A stretch of 64,000 nucleotides of DNA from Candidatus Nitrosotenuis cloacae (GCF_026768455.1 NZ_JAPPVQ010000006.1:62001-126000); one strand, 5' to 3'; positions 24,404 through 32,724 are shown, counted from the first letter of the stretch. Made by a program: numbers and translations. Notes: a model not told the origin generated them from the letters alone.

Positions 24404-24637
24404 TTATTCGTCTTTCTCTTGGATTTCAGATGTTTCCTGGGTGCTCTCGGATTGTAAAATCTTAATTTTTGTCAGCAACTCGTTTCTCAGGTCGCGTGCA
24501 ACACGTCGTACTGTTGGTCTTGGAACTCCTAGCTCCTCGACAACTTTGCTGTAAATGTCTTGCTTGTCTGTCAATCCCTTTTCGAGATAAGTATTGATTG
24601 CTTGTTTGATGACTGTACTTTGATTTGTACGATTCAC
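24404..24637 (-). CDS. Small helix-turn-helix DNA-binding protein
   Basis: A 77-residue protein. A helix-turn-helix is seen in DKQDIYSKVVEELGVPRPTVRRVARDLRNELLTKIKIL (about residues 24-61), with an acidic C-terminal tail. The compact size and basic recognition helix suggest a chromatin-like or transcription regulator conserved in thaumarchaea. I cannot name a target. The 245-bp AT-rich gap before the next gene contains a perfect AAACCGGTTT palindrome that could be its site or that of another regulator. Confidence 0.75.
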   Translation of the reverse strand: MNRTNQSTVIKQAINTYLEKGLTDKQDIYSKVVEELGVPRPTVRRVARDLRNELLTKIKILQSESTQETSEIQEKDE

Positions 24638-24813
24638 AACCTGTAATTTTTCTCGTTCTATATAAGACTATAACTTTTTACAGTAAAATTTGTGATCCCA
24701 TTTGAGCTGCAAAAAATTATTATAGATAAAATTTTTTTTGGCTGATCTCGTACAAACAAAAATTTTCTTGCAGACCAGTCCAGCTCGGAATGCGGAAACT
24801 ATGTAATTTTTAC

Positions 24814-24823
24814 AAACCGGTTT
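24814..24823. promoter_or_regulatory. Palindrome AAACCGGTTT
   Basis: A perfect 10-bp palindrome about 60 bp before the cyclophilin start and 177 bp before the divergent HTH gene start. The gap otherwise holds A/T runs and no ORF. An operator role is speculative. Confidence 0.25.
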
Positions 24824-24882
24824 CAAAATAATCTATCAGAGAATAGCAAGACTCTTATGGTAATGTTGACGTTTGGCAGTAA

Positions 24883-25362
24883 TTGGCACAGGTCGCTATA
24901 GACACCAAATTTGGAAAGATTGTATTTAAATTACTGCCTGAAATTGCGCCGGAGACTGTGCGAAACTTTACCAGCCTCGCAAAGTCTGGATTTTACGACG
25001 GCACCGCGTTCCACAGGGTGATTCCCGGATTCATGATTCAGGGAGGAGACCCAAACACAAAGAGTCCTGACAAAAGCAAATGGGGCTTTGGCGGGCCTGG
25101 ATACACAGTCAAAGCAGAGTTCAACTCTCGCTCACACCTACGCGGCATAGTATCGATGGCAAGGGCGGCCGACCCGAACAGCGCCGGCTCGCAGTTCTTC
25201 ATAGTTACCTCTGATAGCACATTCCTTGACAGGCAGTATACAGTATTTGGCGAGGTGCTAGAGGGAATGAACGTGGCTGATTCTATCGTGAACCAGCCAA
25301 GGGACAGGAACGACTGCCCGCTGGACGAAGTCAGAATGACAAAGGTCACCGTATCAGAATAG
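24883..25362 (+). CDS. ppiB: Cytosolic cyclophilin-type peptidyl-prolyl isomerase
   Basis: A 159-residue single-domain cyclophilin from TTG 24883, without signal peptide. Catalytic landmarks are FHRVIPGFMIQGGDP, the Arg and Gln of GSQFFIVTSDSTFLD, and the absence of a Trp insertion, as in bacterial/archaeal PpiB. Together with the exported cyclophilin fusion at 6766 and the FKBP at 17125 it gives three prolyl isomerases in 20 kb. The next gene starts 9 bp downstream and may be translationally linked. Confidence 0.93.
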   Translation: MAQVAIDTKFGKIVFKLLPEIAPETVRNFTSLAKSGFYDGTAFHRVIPGFMIQGGDPNTKSPDKSKWGFGGPGYTVKAEFNSRSHLRGIVSMARAADPNSAGSQFFIVTSDSTFLDRQYTVFGEVLEGMNVADSIVNQPRDRNDCPLDEVRMTKVTVSE

Positions 25363-25371
25363 GTGCGCTGA

Positions 25372-26265
25372 TTGCAAAAAATAATCTTTGGAATATTCAT
25401 CACATCATTGCTGCTCTCAAGTGCCGCATATGCGCAAGAGGTGAACTTTGGAAAACCCGCTCTACAGACAGTCAAGATAGAGCTTGACGAAAATGGAAAT
25501 GCGCACGTCACGCACATAGTGGAGGAAAGCAGAGAGTCGCAACAGATCAGCGTACTCAGGGACGACTTTACCAATCTGAATATAGCCGACGAGGACGGCG
25601 GTTCCACACAGTATGCGGAGACAAGCGGGGAGCGACTCGGATTTCTGATATTTCCGTCAAACGACCGCGTCCTTGTGCAGTATGATCTGGCCAATGCGGC
25701 AACGGAAAAGAACGGACTTTGGGTCTGGGACTATATCTATCTCGCAAGTACCACTTTCTATCTTCCAGAGAACACCAGCATCGTGTTTGTAAACAGCAAC
25801 CCGATACTTCTTGGGGAAATTCAGGGAGTCAGGTGCCACGGATGCCAGGTCATGTTGGAGTATGAGCTGAACAGCGAAGAAAGAACCCAGCAGGTAAAAT
25901 GGGAGGACAAAACATTCGACGTCAAGATACTTGCCACCGGGGAGATATCTGATCTGAGATTTGATCAACCAAACAAGAAGATCAGCTTTGACATAATGGA
26001 AAAAGACCAGTACGTAACACTGGTGATTCCAAAGGAACTTCTCTGGAATCCATATGAGGTCCTGCTGGACGAGGACAAGCTCCTAAAGCACGAGTTCTAC
26101 AAGACGGACGACGCGGTGTGGCTAAACTTCAGGGCAAACCAGACAGGCACGGTAGACATAATCGGAGTATCCGCAGTACCAGAGTTTCCGCTTGCAGGGA
26201 TATTGGTGCTAGGCGCCGCGATGATCTTTGCGGCAAAATTCGGAAGCAGGCTCAGTCGCCGCTAG
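25372..26265 (+). CDS. Secreted protein with C-terminal PEF-type sorting/anchor signal
   Basis: A 297-residue exported protein from TTG 25372 with a signal peptide to about residue 22 (SSAAYAQ). The mature region is beta-rich (VKIELDENGNAHVTHIVEES) and has a CHGC pair near residue 165. The end VPEFPLAGILVLGAAMIFAAKFGSRLSRR is a PEF motif, hydrophobic helix and basic tail, which corresponds to the thaumarchaeal PEFG-CTERM archaeosortase signal with PEFP in place of PEFG. It is therefore probably processed and attached at the cell surface. Co-transcription with ppiB is likely from the 9-bp gap. Confidence 0.8.
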   Translation: MQKIIFGIFITSLLLSSAAYAQEVNFGKPALQTVKIELDENGNAHVTHIVEESRESQQISVLRDDFTNLNIADEDGGSTQYAETSGERLGFLIFPSNDRVLVQYDLANAATEKNGLWVWDYIYLASTTFYLPENTSIVFVNSNPILLGEIQGVRCHGCQVMLEYELNSEERTQQVKWEDKTFDVKILATGEISDLRFDQPNKKISFDIMEKDQYVTLVIPKELLWNPYEVLLDEDKLLKHEFYKTDDAVWLNFRANQTGTVDIIGVSAVPEFPLAGILVLGAAMIFAAKFGSRLSRR

Positions 26266-26440
26266 AGCCGCAAGAGCAGAACCCATACTCATCTATTCTC
26301 ACATTGCATATGGGGCACTTTTCCCCATAGTCTACCTCCCATGGCTCCTTGCCAAACATTCTGTAGTGATCATCAATCTCGATTGGGATCTCGCGCTTTT
26401 TTTCCAACAATACGCCGCACACCTTATGATATAATAGCAT
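26252..26440 (-). CDS. Small protein with zinc-ribbon-like Cys pairs
   Basis: A 62-residue protein. The C-terminal half contains CPICNVRIDEYGFCSCGSSGD, giving a CxxC plus CxC arrangement compatible with one zinc ion. The N-terminal half has CGVLLEKKREIPIEIDDHYRMFG. It overlaps the preceding convergent gene by 14 bp and is divergent from the next Cys-rich gene across 43 bp. Family unknown. Confidence 0.6.
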   Translation of the reverse strand: MLLYHKVCGVLLEKKREIPIEIDDHYRMFGKEPWEVDYGEKCPICNVRIDEYGFCSCGSSGD

Positions 26441-26483
26441 TAGTTAAAATAAAATTATTAACGCAACCGGCGCACTAGAACTC

Positions 26484-26672
26484 ATGAAGTGTGATTGCGG
26501 ATGTCATTGCATACAATGCAAGAGCACTGACCTTGAGTCGTTCCAAGTGGGTAAGACGGAGGACGACGGATATTTTGACATGCACCACACATGCAACAAA
26601 TGCAAGGCGCACTTTGATCACCTGGACGGAACGATGTTTGCAAAATGCGAGATCTGCAGATACGGTATTTAG
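26484..26672 (+). CDS. Small Cys/His-rich protein
   Basis: A 62-residue protein with KCDCGCHCIQCKS at the N-terminus, CNKCKAHFDHLDG in the middle and CEICRYGI at the end. Nine Cys and four His indicate two zinc-knuckle-like sites. It ends with a 4-bp overlap onto the convergent gene 26669-27160. No functional family recognised. Confidence 0.65.
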   Translation: MKCDCGCHCIQCKSTDLESFQVGKTEDDGYFDMHHTCNKCKAHFDHLDGTMFAKCEICRYGI

Positions 26673-27160
26673 CTGATTAGCTGCTCTTTGAAATAATACG
26701 TCTTGTTTTCCTGCAGATTCTTTGCCAGACTCTTGTGGAATGCCAATCTTGCAAGTGCCTTTGATACCTCCAACGGGCTTGCGATGAATCCGTAGTCACG
26801 CAGCTGTTCCACCGTTTCCAAGACCGTTCTTGGCTTTGCAAAGAACAAGTCGCGATCAAGCAGCTCTATCTTGCTTGGCAGTTCGTCCTCTGTAATGGGA
26901 GTTGCGGCGGTAAATTCTGGTTCGTGGAACTCGGCATCCCTGAGATTCTTTAGGTAATCTAGATTCGTCTGGTATACCGCGGTAATGTCTTGCGGTGCTG
27001 CAAATGAACGCTCGTCTGATTCGATCACTTTGGCGGAGTTCTCGCCCAAGGTCCTAGCAAGATCGGAGATCACCTGCAGTGACGTGTCATTGTCTACGTA
27101 AAAGTCCCGCGAGTCAATCTCAACTTCATTTTCCCCTAACTTGAGCCTGATTCTTGCCAT
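26669..27160 (-). CDS. Conserved soluble protein, possibly winged-helix at C-terminus
   Basis: A 163-residue protein, no signal or membrane segment. The N-terminus RIRLKLGENEVEIDSRDFYVDNDTSL resembles that of the gene at 467-853 (RKRIRIDLEDTDGAKYNF). A middle acidic linker is followed by a helical region, TVLETVEQLRDYGFIASPLEVSKALARLAFHKSLAKNL, that could form a winged helix. I infer a two-domain regulator type shared by these thaumarchaeal proteins, but I have no named family. Confidence 0.65.
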   Translation of the reverse strand: MARIRLKLGENEVEIDSRDFYVDNDTSLQVISDLARTLGENSAKVIESDERSFAAPQDITAVYQTNLDYLKNLRDAEFHEPEFTAATPITEDELPSKIELLDRDLFFAKPRTVLETVEQLRDYGFIASPLEVSKALARLAFHKSLAKNLQENKTYYFKEQLIS

Positions 27161-27293
27161 TTACAGTTAGATTGGTGGATTTCGATTTATTCTGTTAGCT
27201 TAAAGTCGCTTGAAGATCGGATCAAAAACTTTACACATGTTATGGGAAAATTTTTCGCCCCGTGGCACAAAAGGCGATTTTTCATCTAATGGT

Positions 27294-27737
27294 GTGAATA
27301 AAAAGGCACTTGCAGCAGTAATCGTTGCAGTTGGGATAGTCGCGTTTGGGTACACGCAGTACGCATCGGCGACACAAATCAACGCAAAAATCACCGACAG
27401 CAAGCTGCTTGAGAAAACCGACAAAGGATCTCTGTACAACCTACAGCTGGAATTTGACAACCCGTCGCTTTTGCTTCTTAACGCGGGAAAGACAGAGTTT
27501 ACCATACTTGCTAACGACAACACGATAGGAGGCGGAACACTGGATCCGTTCATGCTCCCATCACTTGGAAAGGCTACTACTGCAGGCACGTTCCTCAGGG
27601 AGCAGCAGGCAGACGACAACGCAGAGGTAAAGATCTCTGGAGTGACAAAGTACCAACTACTGTTTGCATCAATTGATGTACCATTTACGTACTATCCAAC
27701 ATACGACCAGACTAGAGAATTTATACAAGACTCTTAG
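27294..27737 (+). CDS. LEA14-like membrane-anchored protein, second copy
   Basis: About 147 residues from GTG 27294; the frame is open to 27210, but the upstream part lacks features. A single N-terminal anchor (ALAAVIVAVGIVAFGYTQYA) precedes a beta-sandwich (KLLEKTDKGSLYNLQLEFDNPSLLLLNAGKTEFTILANDNTIGGG). Organisation and size match the WHy/LEA14-like gene at 21218-21712, though residue identity is low. The PfkB kinase gene starts 12 bp downstream, so co-transcription is likely. Confidence 0.7.
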   Translation: MNKKALAAVIVAVGIVAFGYTQYASATQINAKITDSKLLEKTDKGSLYNLQLEFDNPSLLLLNAGKTEFTILANDNTIGGGTLDPFMLPSLGKATTAGTFLREQQADDNAEVKISGVTKYQLLFASIDVPFTYYPTYDQTREFIQDS

Positions 27738-27749
27738 TTTTCCAAATCA

Positions 27750-28643
27750 TTGCTCACCGTTTTTGGATCCACAGCACTGGACACAATTAGGACGCCTACC
27801 AGAGTACTCAAGGACGTACTTGGGGGAGCCGCCACCTTTGCGGGAGTGTCGGCAAGCTTTTTTGTTGATACCGGTCTGATTGCAGTAGTCGGCACCGACT
27901 TTCCAAAGAAATACCATGACCTTCTTGCAAAATATCTTGATCTGTCCGGCTTTGTCATACAAAAGGGGAAGACGTTCCGGTATGATGGAAGCTACGATGA
28001 CACGCTAAGCAAGAGGACGACAAACAAAACAGAGCTGAATGTACTGGGCTCGTTTAAGCCGCAGGTGCCCGACGAGTACAGAAAGTCACAGTTTGTGTAC
28101 CTGGCAAACAACGACCCAGACCAGAACTCCGCGTTAATCAGGGAATTTGACAACGTAAAATTCTCCATGTGCGACACCATAGAGTACTGGATTGCGACAA
28201 AACGCGCATCAGTAATCAAGATGATCAAGGCAGTCGATGCGGTAGTGATTAACGACGAGGAGGCAAAGCTCCTCACAAAGGAGCACAACCTGATAAAATG
28301 CGCAAAGAAGATGATGGAGTGGGGGGCAAAATACGTGATAATCAAAAAGGGAGAGCACGGCTCGCTTCTCTTCTTTGACGATGTGATATTTCCGTCAGTT
28401 GCCTTCTCGCTTGAGGATATAGTGGATCCTACCGGGGCCGGGGACTCTTTTGCAGGCGCGATGATCGGATACCTTGCAAGCAAAAACAAGACCAGCCTGT
28501 CTGAGATCAAAAAGGCAGTAGTGTACGGCAATGTGCTCGGATCTTTTGCGGTGGAGCGATGGGGGCTAGACGGGCTTACCAAGATCACAAAATCGCAGAT
28601 TGAGAAGCGAATAAACCAGTACCAAAAAATGGTCGACTTTTAA
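27750..28643 (+). CDS. PfkB-family carbohydrate/nucleoside kinase
   Basis: A 297-residue ribokinase-fold kinase from TTG 27750. Substrate-side GGAATFAGVSASFF near residues 25-38 and the catalytic signature DPTGAGDSFAGAMIGYLAS (Asp base in GAGD) near 230 are intact. The phosphate donor is presumably ATP. Specificity (sugar, adenosine or other) cannot be read. It follows the LEA14-like gene by 12 bp. Confidence 0.88.
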   Translation: MLTVFGSTALDTIRTPTRVLKDVLGGAATFAGVSASFFVDTGLIAVVGTDFPKKYHDLLAKYLDLSGFVIQKGKTFRYDGSYDDTLSKRTTNKTELNVLGSFKPQVPDEYRKSQFVYLANNDPDQNSALIREFDNVKFSMCDTIEYWIATKRASVIKMIKAVDAVVINDEEAKLLTKEHNLIKCAKKMMEWGAKYVIIKKGEHGSLLFFDDVIFPSVAFSLEDIVDPTGAGDSFAGAMIGYLASKNKTSLSEIKKAVVYGNVLGSFAVERWGLDGLTKITKSQIEKRINQYQKMVDF

Positions 28644-28682
28644 AATAATTTGTACTTCAACATTCGTCATTTGGGAAACTGG

Positions 28683-28692
28683 GTGTCGACAC
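28683..28692. promoter_or_regulatory. Palindrome GTGTCGACAC
   Basis: A perfect 10-bp palindrome in the gap between the PfkB kinase and the winged-helix gene, 54 bp before the latter's TTG. It is a possible operator for that regulator; no second copy was seen nearby. Confidence 0.25.
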
Positions 28693-28745
28693 AACAAATT
28701 CCACTGCTATTACAAGTTATTTACTAGAATGCACTACAAAAAATA

Positions 28746-29069
28746 TTGGTAAGCAAGATCTACCGTGACAGAATTTACATCATAAAGGACGTCATCACGC
28801 TTCTCATCGAATACGGGGAACTAAACCAGACTGCCCTGTTTAGCTACAGCGGACTTAATCTGAAAAAACACAAAAAGATACTTGACGACCTAGAATCTCA
28901 CGGTTTCATCTCGAGATCGACCTTACAAGACGGCAAGCGGACAATCACAATGTATCGGGCAACCACGAAGGGACTGGAGTTCTGCAGAACCATAATTGAG
29001 CCGTATGAGGAGCTTTTCCCACGTAAATCCGCATCTGATACCAATCTAGGACTTCTCATCTTCGTCTAA
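28746..29069 (+). CDS. Winged-helix transcription regulator
   Basis: A 107-residue protein from TTG 28746. The pattern IIKDVITLLIEYGELNQTALFSYSGLNLKKHKKILDDLESHGFISRSTLQDGKRTITMYRATTKGLEFCRTI is a complete winged helix with wing and a final dimerisation helix, like the small archaeal regulators often annotated as predicted transcriptional regulators. Its end overlaps by 24 bp the convergent membrane-protein gene. A GTGTCGACAC palindrome lies 54 bp upstream of the start. Confidence 0.8.
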   Translation: MVSKIYRDRIYIIKDVITLLIEYGELNQTALFSYSGLNLKKHKKILDDLESHGFISRSTLQDGKRTITMYRATTKGLEFCRTIIEPYEELFPRKSASDTNLGLLIFV

Positions 29070-29447
29070 GGCAAACTCGGATGAGATCTTGCTGTCTATC
29101 TCATCTCTCTTTTTCGTATAGTTGGAATATTTCGCATTCCACGACTTTAGCATAATATACTGCCGCATCCCGAGAGCAAGCCAAGTCAGCGATATTATTA
29201 TGATCATCCCAAGAAAGACCGACAGATAAGCACCAAACTCATCAAACTCATCAAGTATGAAGTAAAATTGTGGATGAGTGATCAGGTACGCGGAAAGCCC
29301 GATTGCGATTGGAGCTAAAATCAGGGCGGAAAGCGATATGCCCAACAGAGTCATTCGTATCTGGTTTATCTTGTCTACAAAACCATCTATTACTGCAACC
29401 AGGCTGAGACGCGAACTTTCAATGTCAGAGTTTTCCACGTCATCCAT
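29046..29447 (-). CDS. Two-helix membrane protein with charged tail
   Basis: A 133-residue protein. Membrane helices lie at about 33-57 (TLLGISLSALILAPIAIGLSAYLI) and 75-98 (LSVFLGMIIIISLTWLALGM). The N-terminal 30 residues and the C-terminal KKRDEIDSKISSEFALDEDEKS are hydrophilic. No family recognised. It is probably independent of the cupredoxin gene 30 bp upstream on the same strand, although a shared transcript is possible. Confidence 0.65.
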   Translation of the reverse strand: MDDVENSDIESSRLSLVAVIDGFVDKINQIRMTLLGISLSALILAPIAIGLSAYLITHPQFYFILDEFDEFGAYLSVFLGMIIIISLTWLALGMRQYIMLKSWNAKYSNYTKKRDEIDSKISSEFALDEDEKS

Positions 29448-29476
29448 GCCCTAAGCCATTTTAATAACATTTGAAG

Positions 29477-29953
29477 TCACTGCACGATCAGCCTGCCATT
29501 CATCTCTGGGTGTATTGTACAGTAATACCTAAACGAACCTTCCTTGTCTGCGACAAATGTGACCGTCTGAGTCTCAAAGTAATTCAGATCCTTTGTATGA
29601 ACGTTAAACTCGTCTATGTTCAGATTGTGCTTGGAATCGGTATCCTCGTTGATCATATGTATGGAACCAAGCTGATCTTGCGTTACGTGAATCTCCGGCA
29701 TTATGTGCATTGAGCCCATGCTCTTCTTGCCGCTTGTTGTTCCCTTTGACGCAAACACGTAACCGTTCTGTGAGTCGTGTTTTGTGACAAGGTATGTATT
29801 CTCTGGAACGCCTAGAACTGGAAAACTCCTGTTTGTTGGAATCATGGAGTTGAACACGGCATATCCTATGGCAGCTGATACTAAGGTAAATCCTATGATT
29901 GCTAGGATCTTCTTATTACTCATTCTGCGCGAAGTGCGCCTCTGCTTTGACAC
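29477..29953 (-). CDS. Membrane-anchored type 1 copper protein (cupredoxin)
   Basis: A 158-residue plastocyanin/nitrosocyanin-like electron carrier starting at GTG 29953. The N-terminal helix (ILAIIGFTLVSAAIGYAVF) serves as an uncleaved anchor. All four type 1 copper ligands are present: His109 (SKHNLNI), Cys145, His148 and Met151 in YYCTIHPEM. It probably carries electrons on the outer membrane face, as expected for copper-based respiration in ammonia-oxidising archaea. Contrast the incomplete site in the 4637-5509 protein. Confidence 0.88.
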   Translation of the reverse strand: MSKQRRTSRRMSNKKILAIIGFTLVSAAIGYAVFNSMIPTNRSFPVLGVPENTYLVTKHDSQNGYVFASKGTTSGKKSMGSMHIMPEIHVTQDQLGSIHMINEDTDSKHNLNIDEFNVHTKDLNYFETQTVTFVADKEGSFRYYCTIHPEMNGRLIVQ

Positions 29954-29975
29954 AACCTAATGACTGCCGTTCTGT

Positions 29976-30100
29976 ATTTAGGACATGATTAACAATGTTA
30001 AGCAGCTCCTAAATGCAAAAATCACACAATCACAGTGAACGAGAATGCAAATTATCTGATTGCAGCTATACCCACTGTTCTTCCTGCATTCTCGTTTACT
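29976..30100. ncRNA. Candidate structured RNA or regulatory element (two stem-loops)
   Basis: The 219-bp gap between the divergent cupredoxin and dUTPase genes contains ATTTAGGA (29976-29983) paired with TCCTAAAT (30007-30014). It also contains a 16-bp arm, 30034-30049, pairing with 30085-30100 with a single G-U and otherwise full complementarity. No ORF fits. It could be a small RNA, a transcript-end structure or a protein-binding site. The strand is not determined and no family was recognised. Confidence 0.4.
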
Positions 30101-30172
30101 TTATCTCAACAATCTACTGCGGCAATCAAATATTTTCTGAAAGGTTATAGAGTAGAATGAAAAACCCCACTC

Positions 30173-30502
30173 ATGGACAGACTCGAGTCAATCTTTTCCA
30201 TGCAGAAGGGACTTGCAGAAATGATGAACCTTGACCGGTACTCCAAGGATACGGAGGGACGTGTGTCCGCTCTCTGCACTGCAATAATTCATGAGGCGGT
30301 GGAGCTGCAGCGCACAACCAACTGGAAGTGGTGGAAAAAGCCGACACCGTTCAATGTGGACGATGCAAGAGAGGAGCTCATCGACATCTGGCATTTCGTA
30401 GTTCAGGCCTCACTTGAGCTGAACCTGACGCCGGACGATATCATGGAAGAATACAAGAGAAAAAACGAGATAAACCGAGACAGGCAGCGAAACGGCTACT
30501 AG
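30173..30502 (+). CDS. All-alpha NTP pyrophosphatase, dimeric dUTPase/MazG-like
   Basis: A 109-residue helical enzyme. The EAVELQRTTNWKWWKK segment and REELIDIWHFVVQASLELNLTPDDIMEEYKRKNEINRDRQ reproduce the metal-binding ExxE...ExxD pattern and the conserved KWWK and KNExNxxRQ signatures of dimeric dUTP diphosphatases. It most likely hydrolyses dUTP or a related nucleotide to keep uracil out of DNA. It is a compact single-domain version. The stop overlaps the convergent MtrA-like gene by 4 bp. Confidence 0.8.
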   Translation: MDRLESIFSMQKGLAEMMNLDRYSKDTEGRVSALCTAIIHEAVELQRTTNWKWWKKPTPFNVDDAREELIDIWHFVVQASLELNLTPDDIMEEYKRKNEINRDRQRNGY

Positions 30503-30957
30503 TCCAGTATGCGGTACGGTCGCGTCTCTCCAATTTTGTCTATTATACTGATCTGTCTTTGAAACTGGGCAACCTCCGACTCTGTCACGGTAAGGACCGG
30601 ATCTGGGCTTACCGAGTTGATTATCCTGCCATCACCATCTATTCCATGTCTGTGCACCAATAGCAGTGAGTGCCCCGCCCGGTGGCCGCTCACCTCCTTT
30701 CCGCAAAGGATTATGGTAGTTATGTTCGGGTTTTTGTTCACATGTCGGATCAGCGCGTCTATCCCCTTATTCTCCGACAGCAGCCTTCCCGCAAGAGCTA
30801 TTCTTTCCATCATGACAGATGATGCAATCTCCCTTAGCAGATTCATGCTGGACAGCGTGCAGACTGCAACCGAGGATGAGGGGTTCCCATAGAACACGTC
30901 GTCTGGTATGGGAAGAAGAACCTTGCACAGCCTTCCCGCAACCTCGAGCAGATTCAT
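30499..30957 (-). CDS. Free-standing MtrA-like corrinoid-binding protein
   Basis: A 152-residue soluble protein from ATG 30957 (frame open further but upstream of the coupled start). IPDDVFYGNPSSSVAVCTLSS, ERIALAGRLLSENKGIDALI and TIILCGKEVSGHRAGHSLLLVHRHGID match the cytoplasmic domain of subunit A of tetrahydromethanopterin S-methyltransferase. His92 or His96 in the GHRAGH segment is the candidate cobalt ligand. The C-terminal membrane anchor of methanogen MtrA is missing, and no other Mtr subunit is in the window. The ATG overlaps the stop of the DegT aminotransferase gene (ATGA), so the two are translationally coupled. Confidence 0.8.
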   Translation of the reverse strand: MNLLEVAGRLCKVLLPIPDDVFYGNPSSSVAVCTLSSMNLLREIASSVMMERIALAGRLLSENKGIDALIRHVNKNPNITTIILCGKEVSGHRAGHSLLLVHRHGIDGDGRIINSVSPDPVLTVTESEVAQFQRQISIIDKIGETRPYRILD

Positions 30958-32036
30958 GCCATGTCGTGAATTATCCTTGCAGTGGTTTCCAGATGACTCT
31001 GTTTTACCATCGGCTGGACTGGTAGGGACAGCACGTTTGATGCGGCCCACTCTGTGTTTGGCAGCGAGATCTTTTTGTTGTGATACGGAGTCTTGTGTGC
31101 CGGTATGGAATAGTAGACCGTAGCGCCGATTCCAGAGTCGTTGAGTTTTTTCATTATACCGTTGCGCATCTTGGTGGCTATCGTGTACAGGTACCAGTTT
31201 ACCTGCACCCCCTTCCTCTCTTCTGGAAGTGTCACATTTGCACCTGAGAGCAACTCTGTTAGGATTCTTGCATTCTTCTTTCTTGCGGCAAGGAACTTGG
31301 GCAGCTTTTTCATCTGCACCTTTGCGATTGCCGCATTAATCTCCGGCAGCCTGAAATTCAGTCCAAGTATCCTCGTGTCGTATCCGTGAACCATTCCGTG
31401 ATTTCTAATCATCAGCAGTTTTTCCCAGAGCTTCTTATCCGAGGTAACTATCACACCACCCTCGCCCGATGTCATCACCTTTGCCGCATACAGCGAAAAA
31501 CATCCAAGTTTGGAGAACGTACCTGTCTGCTTTCCCTTGTAGGTCGAGCCCATCGACTGCGCAGCATCCTCAATTACATCCAAGTTCTGCTTGTCTGCAA
31601 TCTCTGATATCTCGTCCATGTACGCGACATTTCCGTACAGATGCACCGGGATGATCGCCTTTGTCCTCCTTGTTATCTTTCTTTTGAGGTCAACAGGATC
31701 CATGGTATAATTCTGCTTTAGAATGTCAACAAAGACCGGCTTTGCTCCAACTGAGACCACAGCGTTTGCGGTTGCAACAAAGGTAAATGATGGCAGCAGG
31801 ACCTCGTCGCCGTGCTTTACATCCAAGGCGTACAGTGCCGCCTGCAGTGCCGCAGTGCCAGAGTTTACCGCAACCGCATATTTTGATTTGATAAATGAGC
31901 ATACGTTTCTCTCAAATTCCTGCACGTTCCTTCCGCCCAGGCTCGCAGACGATGTGAGTGCCCCACCTTTTAGTACCGCGTTTACCTCAGCAATCTCCTC
32001 TCGCCCAATATACGGCACGTTTACAGGAATTTTCAT
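30954..32036 (-). CDS. DegT/DnrJ/EryC1-type sugar aminotransferase
   Basis: A 360-residue PLP enzyme that usually forms amino sugars from nucleotide-linked keto sugars. It has the N-terminal NVPYIGREEIAEVNAVLKGG, the VNSGTAALQAAL cofactor loop, EDAAQSMGSTYKGKQTG, and the PLP Lys in KVMTSGEGGVIVT. Its usual context is surface glycan synthesis, but here it is coupled by ATGA to an MtrA-like gene, which is unexpected. Length and motifs are normal, so the protein is probably functional. Confidence 0.9.
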   Translation of the reverse strand: MKIPVNVPYIGREEIAEVNAVLKGGALTSSASLGGRNVQEFERNVCSFIKSKYAVAVNSGTAALQAALYALDVKHGDEVLLPSFTFVATANAVVSVGAKPVFVDILKQNYTMDPVDLKRKITRRTKAIIPVHLYGNVAYMDEISEIADKQNLDVIEDAAQSMGSTYKGKQTGTFSKLGCFSLYAAKVMTSGEGGVIVTSDKKLWEKLLMIRNHGMVHGYDTRILGLNFRLPEINAAIAKVQMKKLPKFLAARKKNARILTELLSGANVTLPEERKGVQVNWYLYTIATKMRNGIMKKLNDSGIGATVYYSIPAHKTPYHNKKISLPNTEWAASNVLSLPVQPMVKQSHLETTARIIHDMA

Positions 32037-32118
32037 GAGCTGTATTTTTGTACAACTCTAATAAACCTCATCAATCTTTTTGATAATTTTTATACTCAAC
32101 TCTGATTCGTGACGTTAC

Positions 32119-32691
32119 ATGAAGTCACAACACCTGCAGGAAGACGAGGTAGGCTACAAGGTGTTCCTCTACATATTCTACGTCTGCGCATTTCTGATGG
32201 TCTCAATTACTGCATACTCTGCATACGCAATGATTCTGGACTGGCAGGAGGATGGCATGTACGTGATGGGCGAGGTACTAGTGACCACCGAGGTCCCCTT
32301 TGAGAACTTTGCCAAACTGATCACGTGGCTGTTCTTTGCGTGCATAATCGGATGGTACTGCGTCTCAAGAATCGGATGGAAGAAGGCAGTCAGGCTCCAC
32401 TCGTGGAAGATGTCTCTCTTGCAGCTGATGCTTCTGGGATTTACCATAATCTGCTTTTACGAGGTATTGTACAACTTTACGGTCCTTAATGCGCACATCG
32501 GAGCAGGAATCCGAGACGGCCAACTACCGGACATTGACATGCTTACTGTCGCATATCCTGATCCAAACCGCCCGTGGAATCTGATATTTGCAACAAAGAT
32601 CTTTCTTGTGGGATTCTTGATCTCCGCGCACGCATTCTATCTTTCCACAAGACCAAGAAAGTCGCTTGATGAGCTAGAGCCGCAAAGCTAG
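32119..32691 (+). CDS. Four-helix membrane protein of unknown function
   Basis: A 190-residue integral membrane protein. Hydrophobic segments are at about 14-42 (KVFLYIFYVCAFLMVSITAYSAYAMIL), 66-84, 98-120 and 160-182. Between helices are GRL-like loops with conserved-looking Trp and Tyr. The C-terminus is hydrophilic (STRPRKSLDELEPQS). I do not recognise a family. The upstream region has a TATA-like TTTTTATACT about 28 nt before the start, so expression may be substantial. Confidence 0.7.
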   Translation: MKSQHLQEDEVGYKVFLYIFYVCAFLMVSITAYSAYAMILDWQEDGMYVMGEVLVTTEVPFENFAKLITWLFFACIIGWYCVSRIGWKKAVRLHSWKMSLLQLMLLGFTIICFYEVLYNFTVLNAHIGAGIRDGQLPDIDMLTVAYPDPNRPWNLIFATKIFLVGFLISAHAFYLSTRPRKSLDELEPQS

Positions 32692-32724
32692 CTTTATAGA
32701 GTTTAAAGTAAGAGTTCAACCAAA

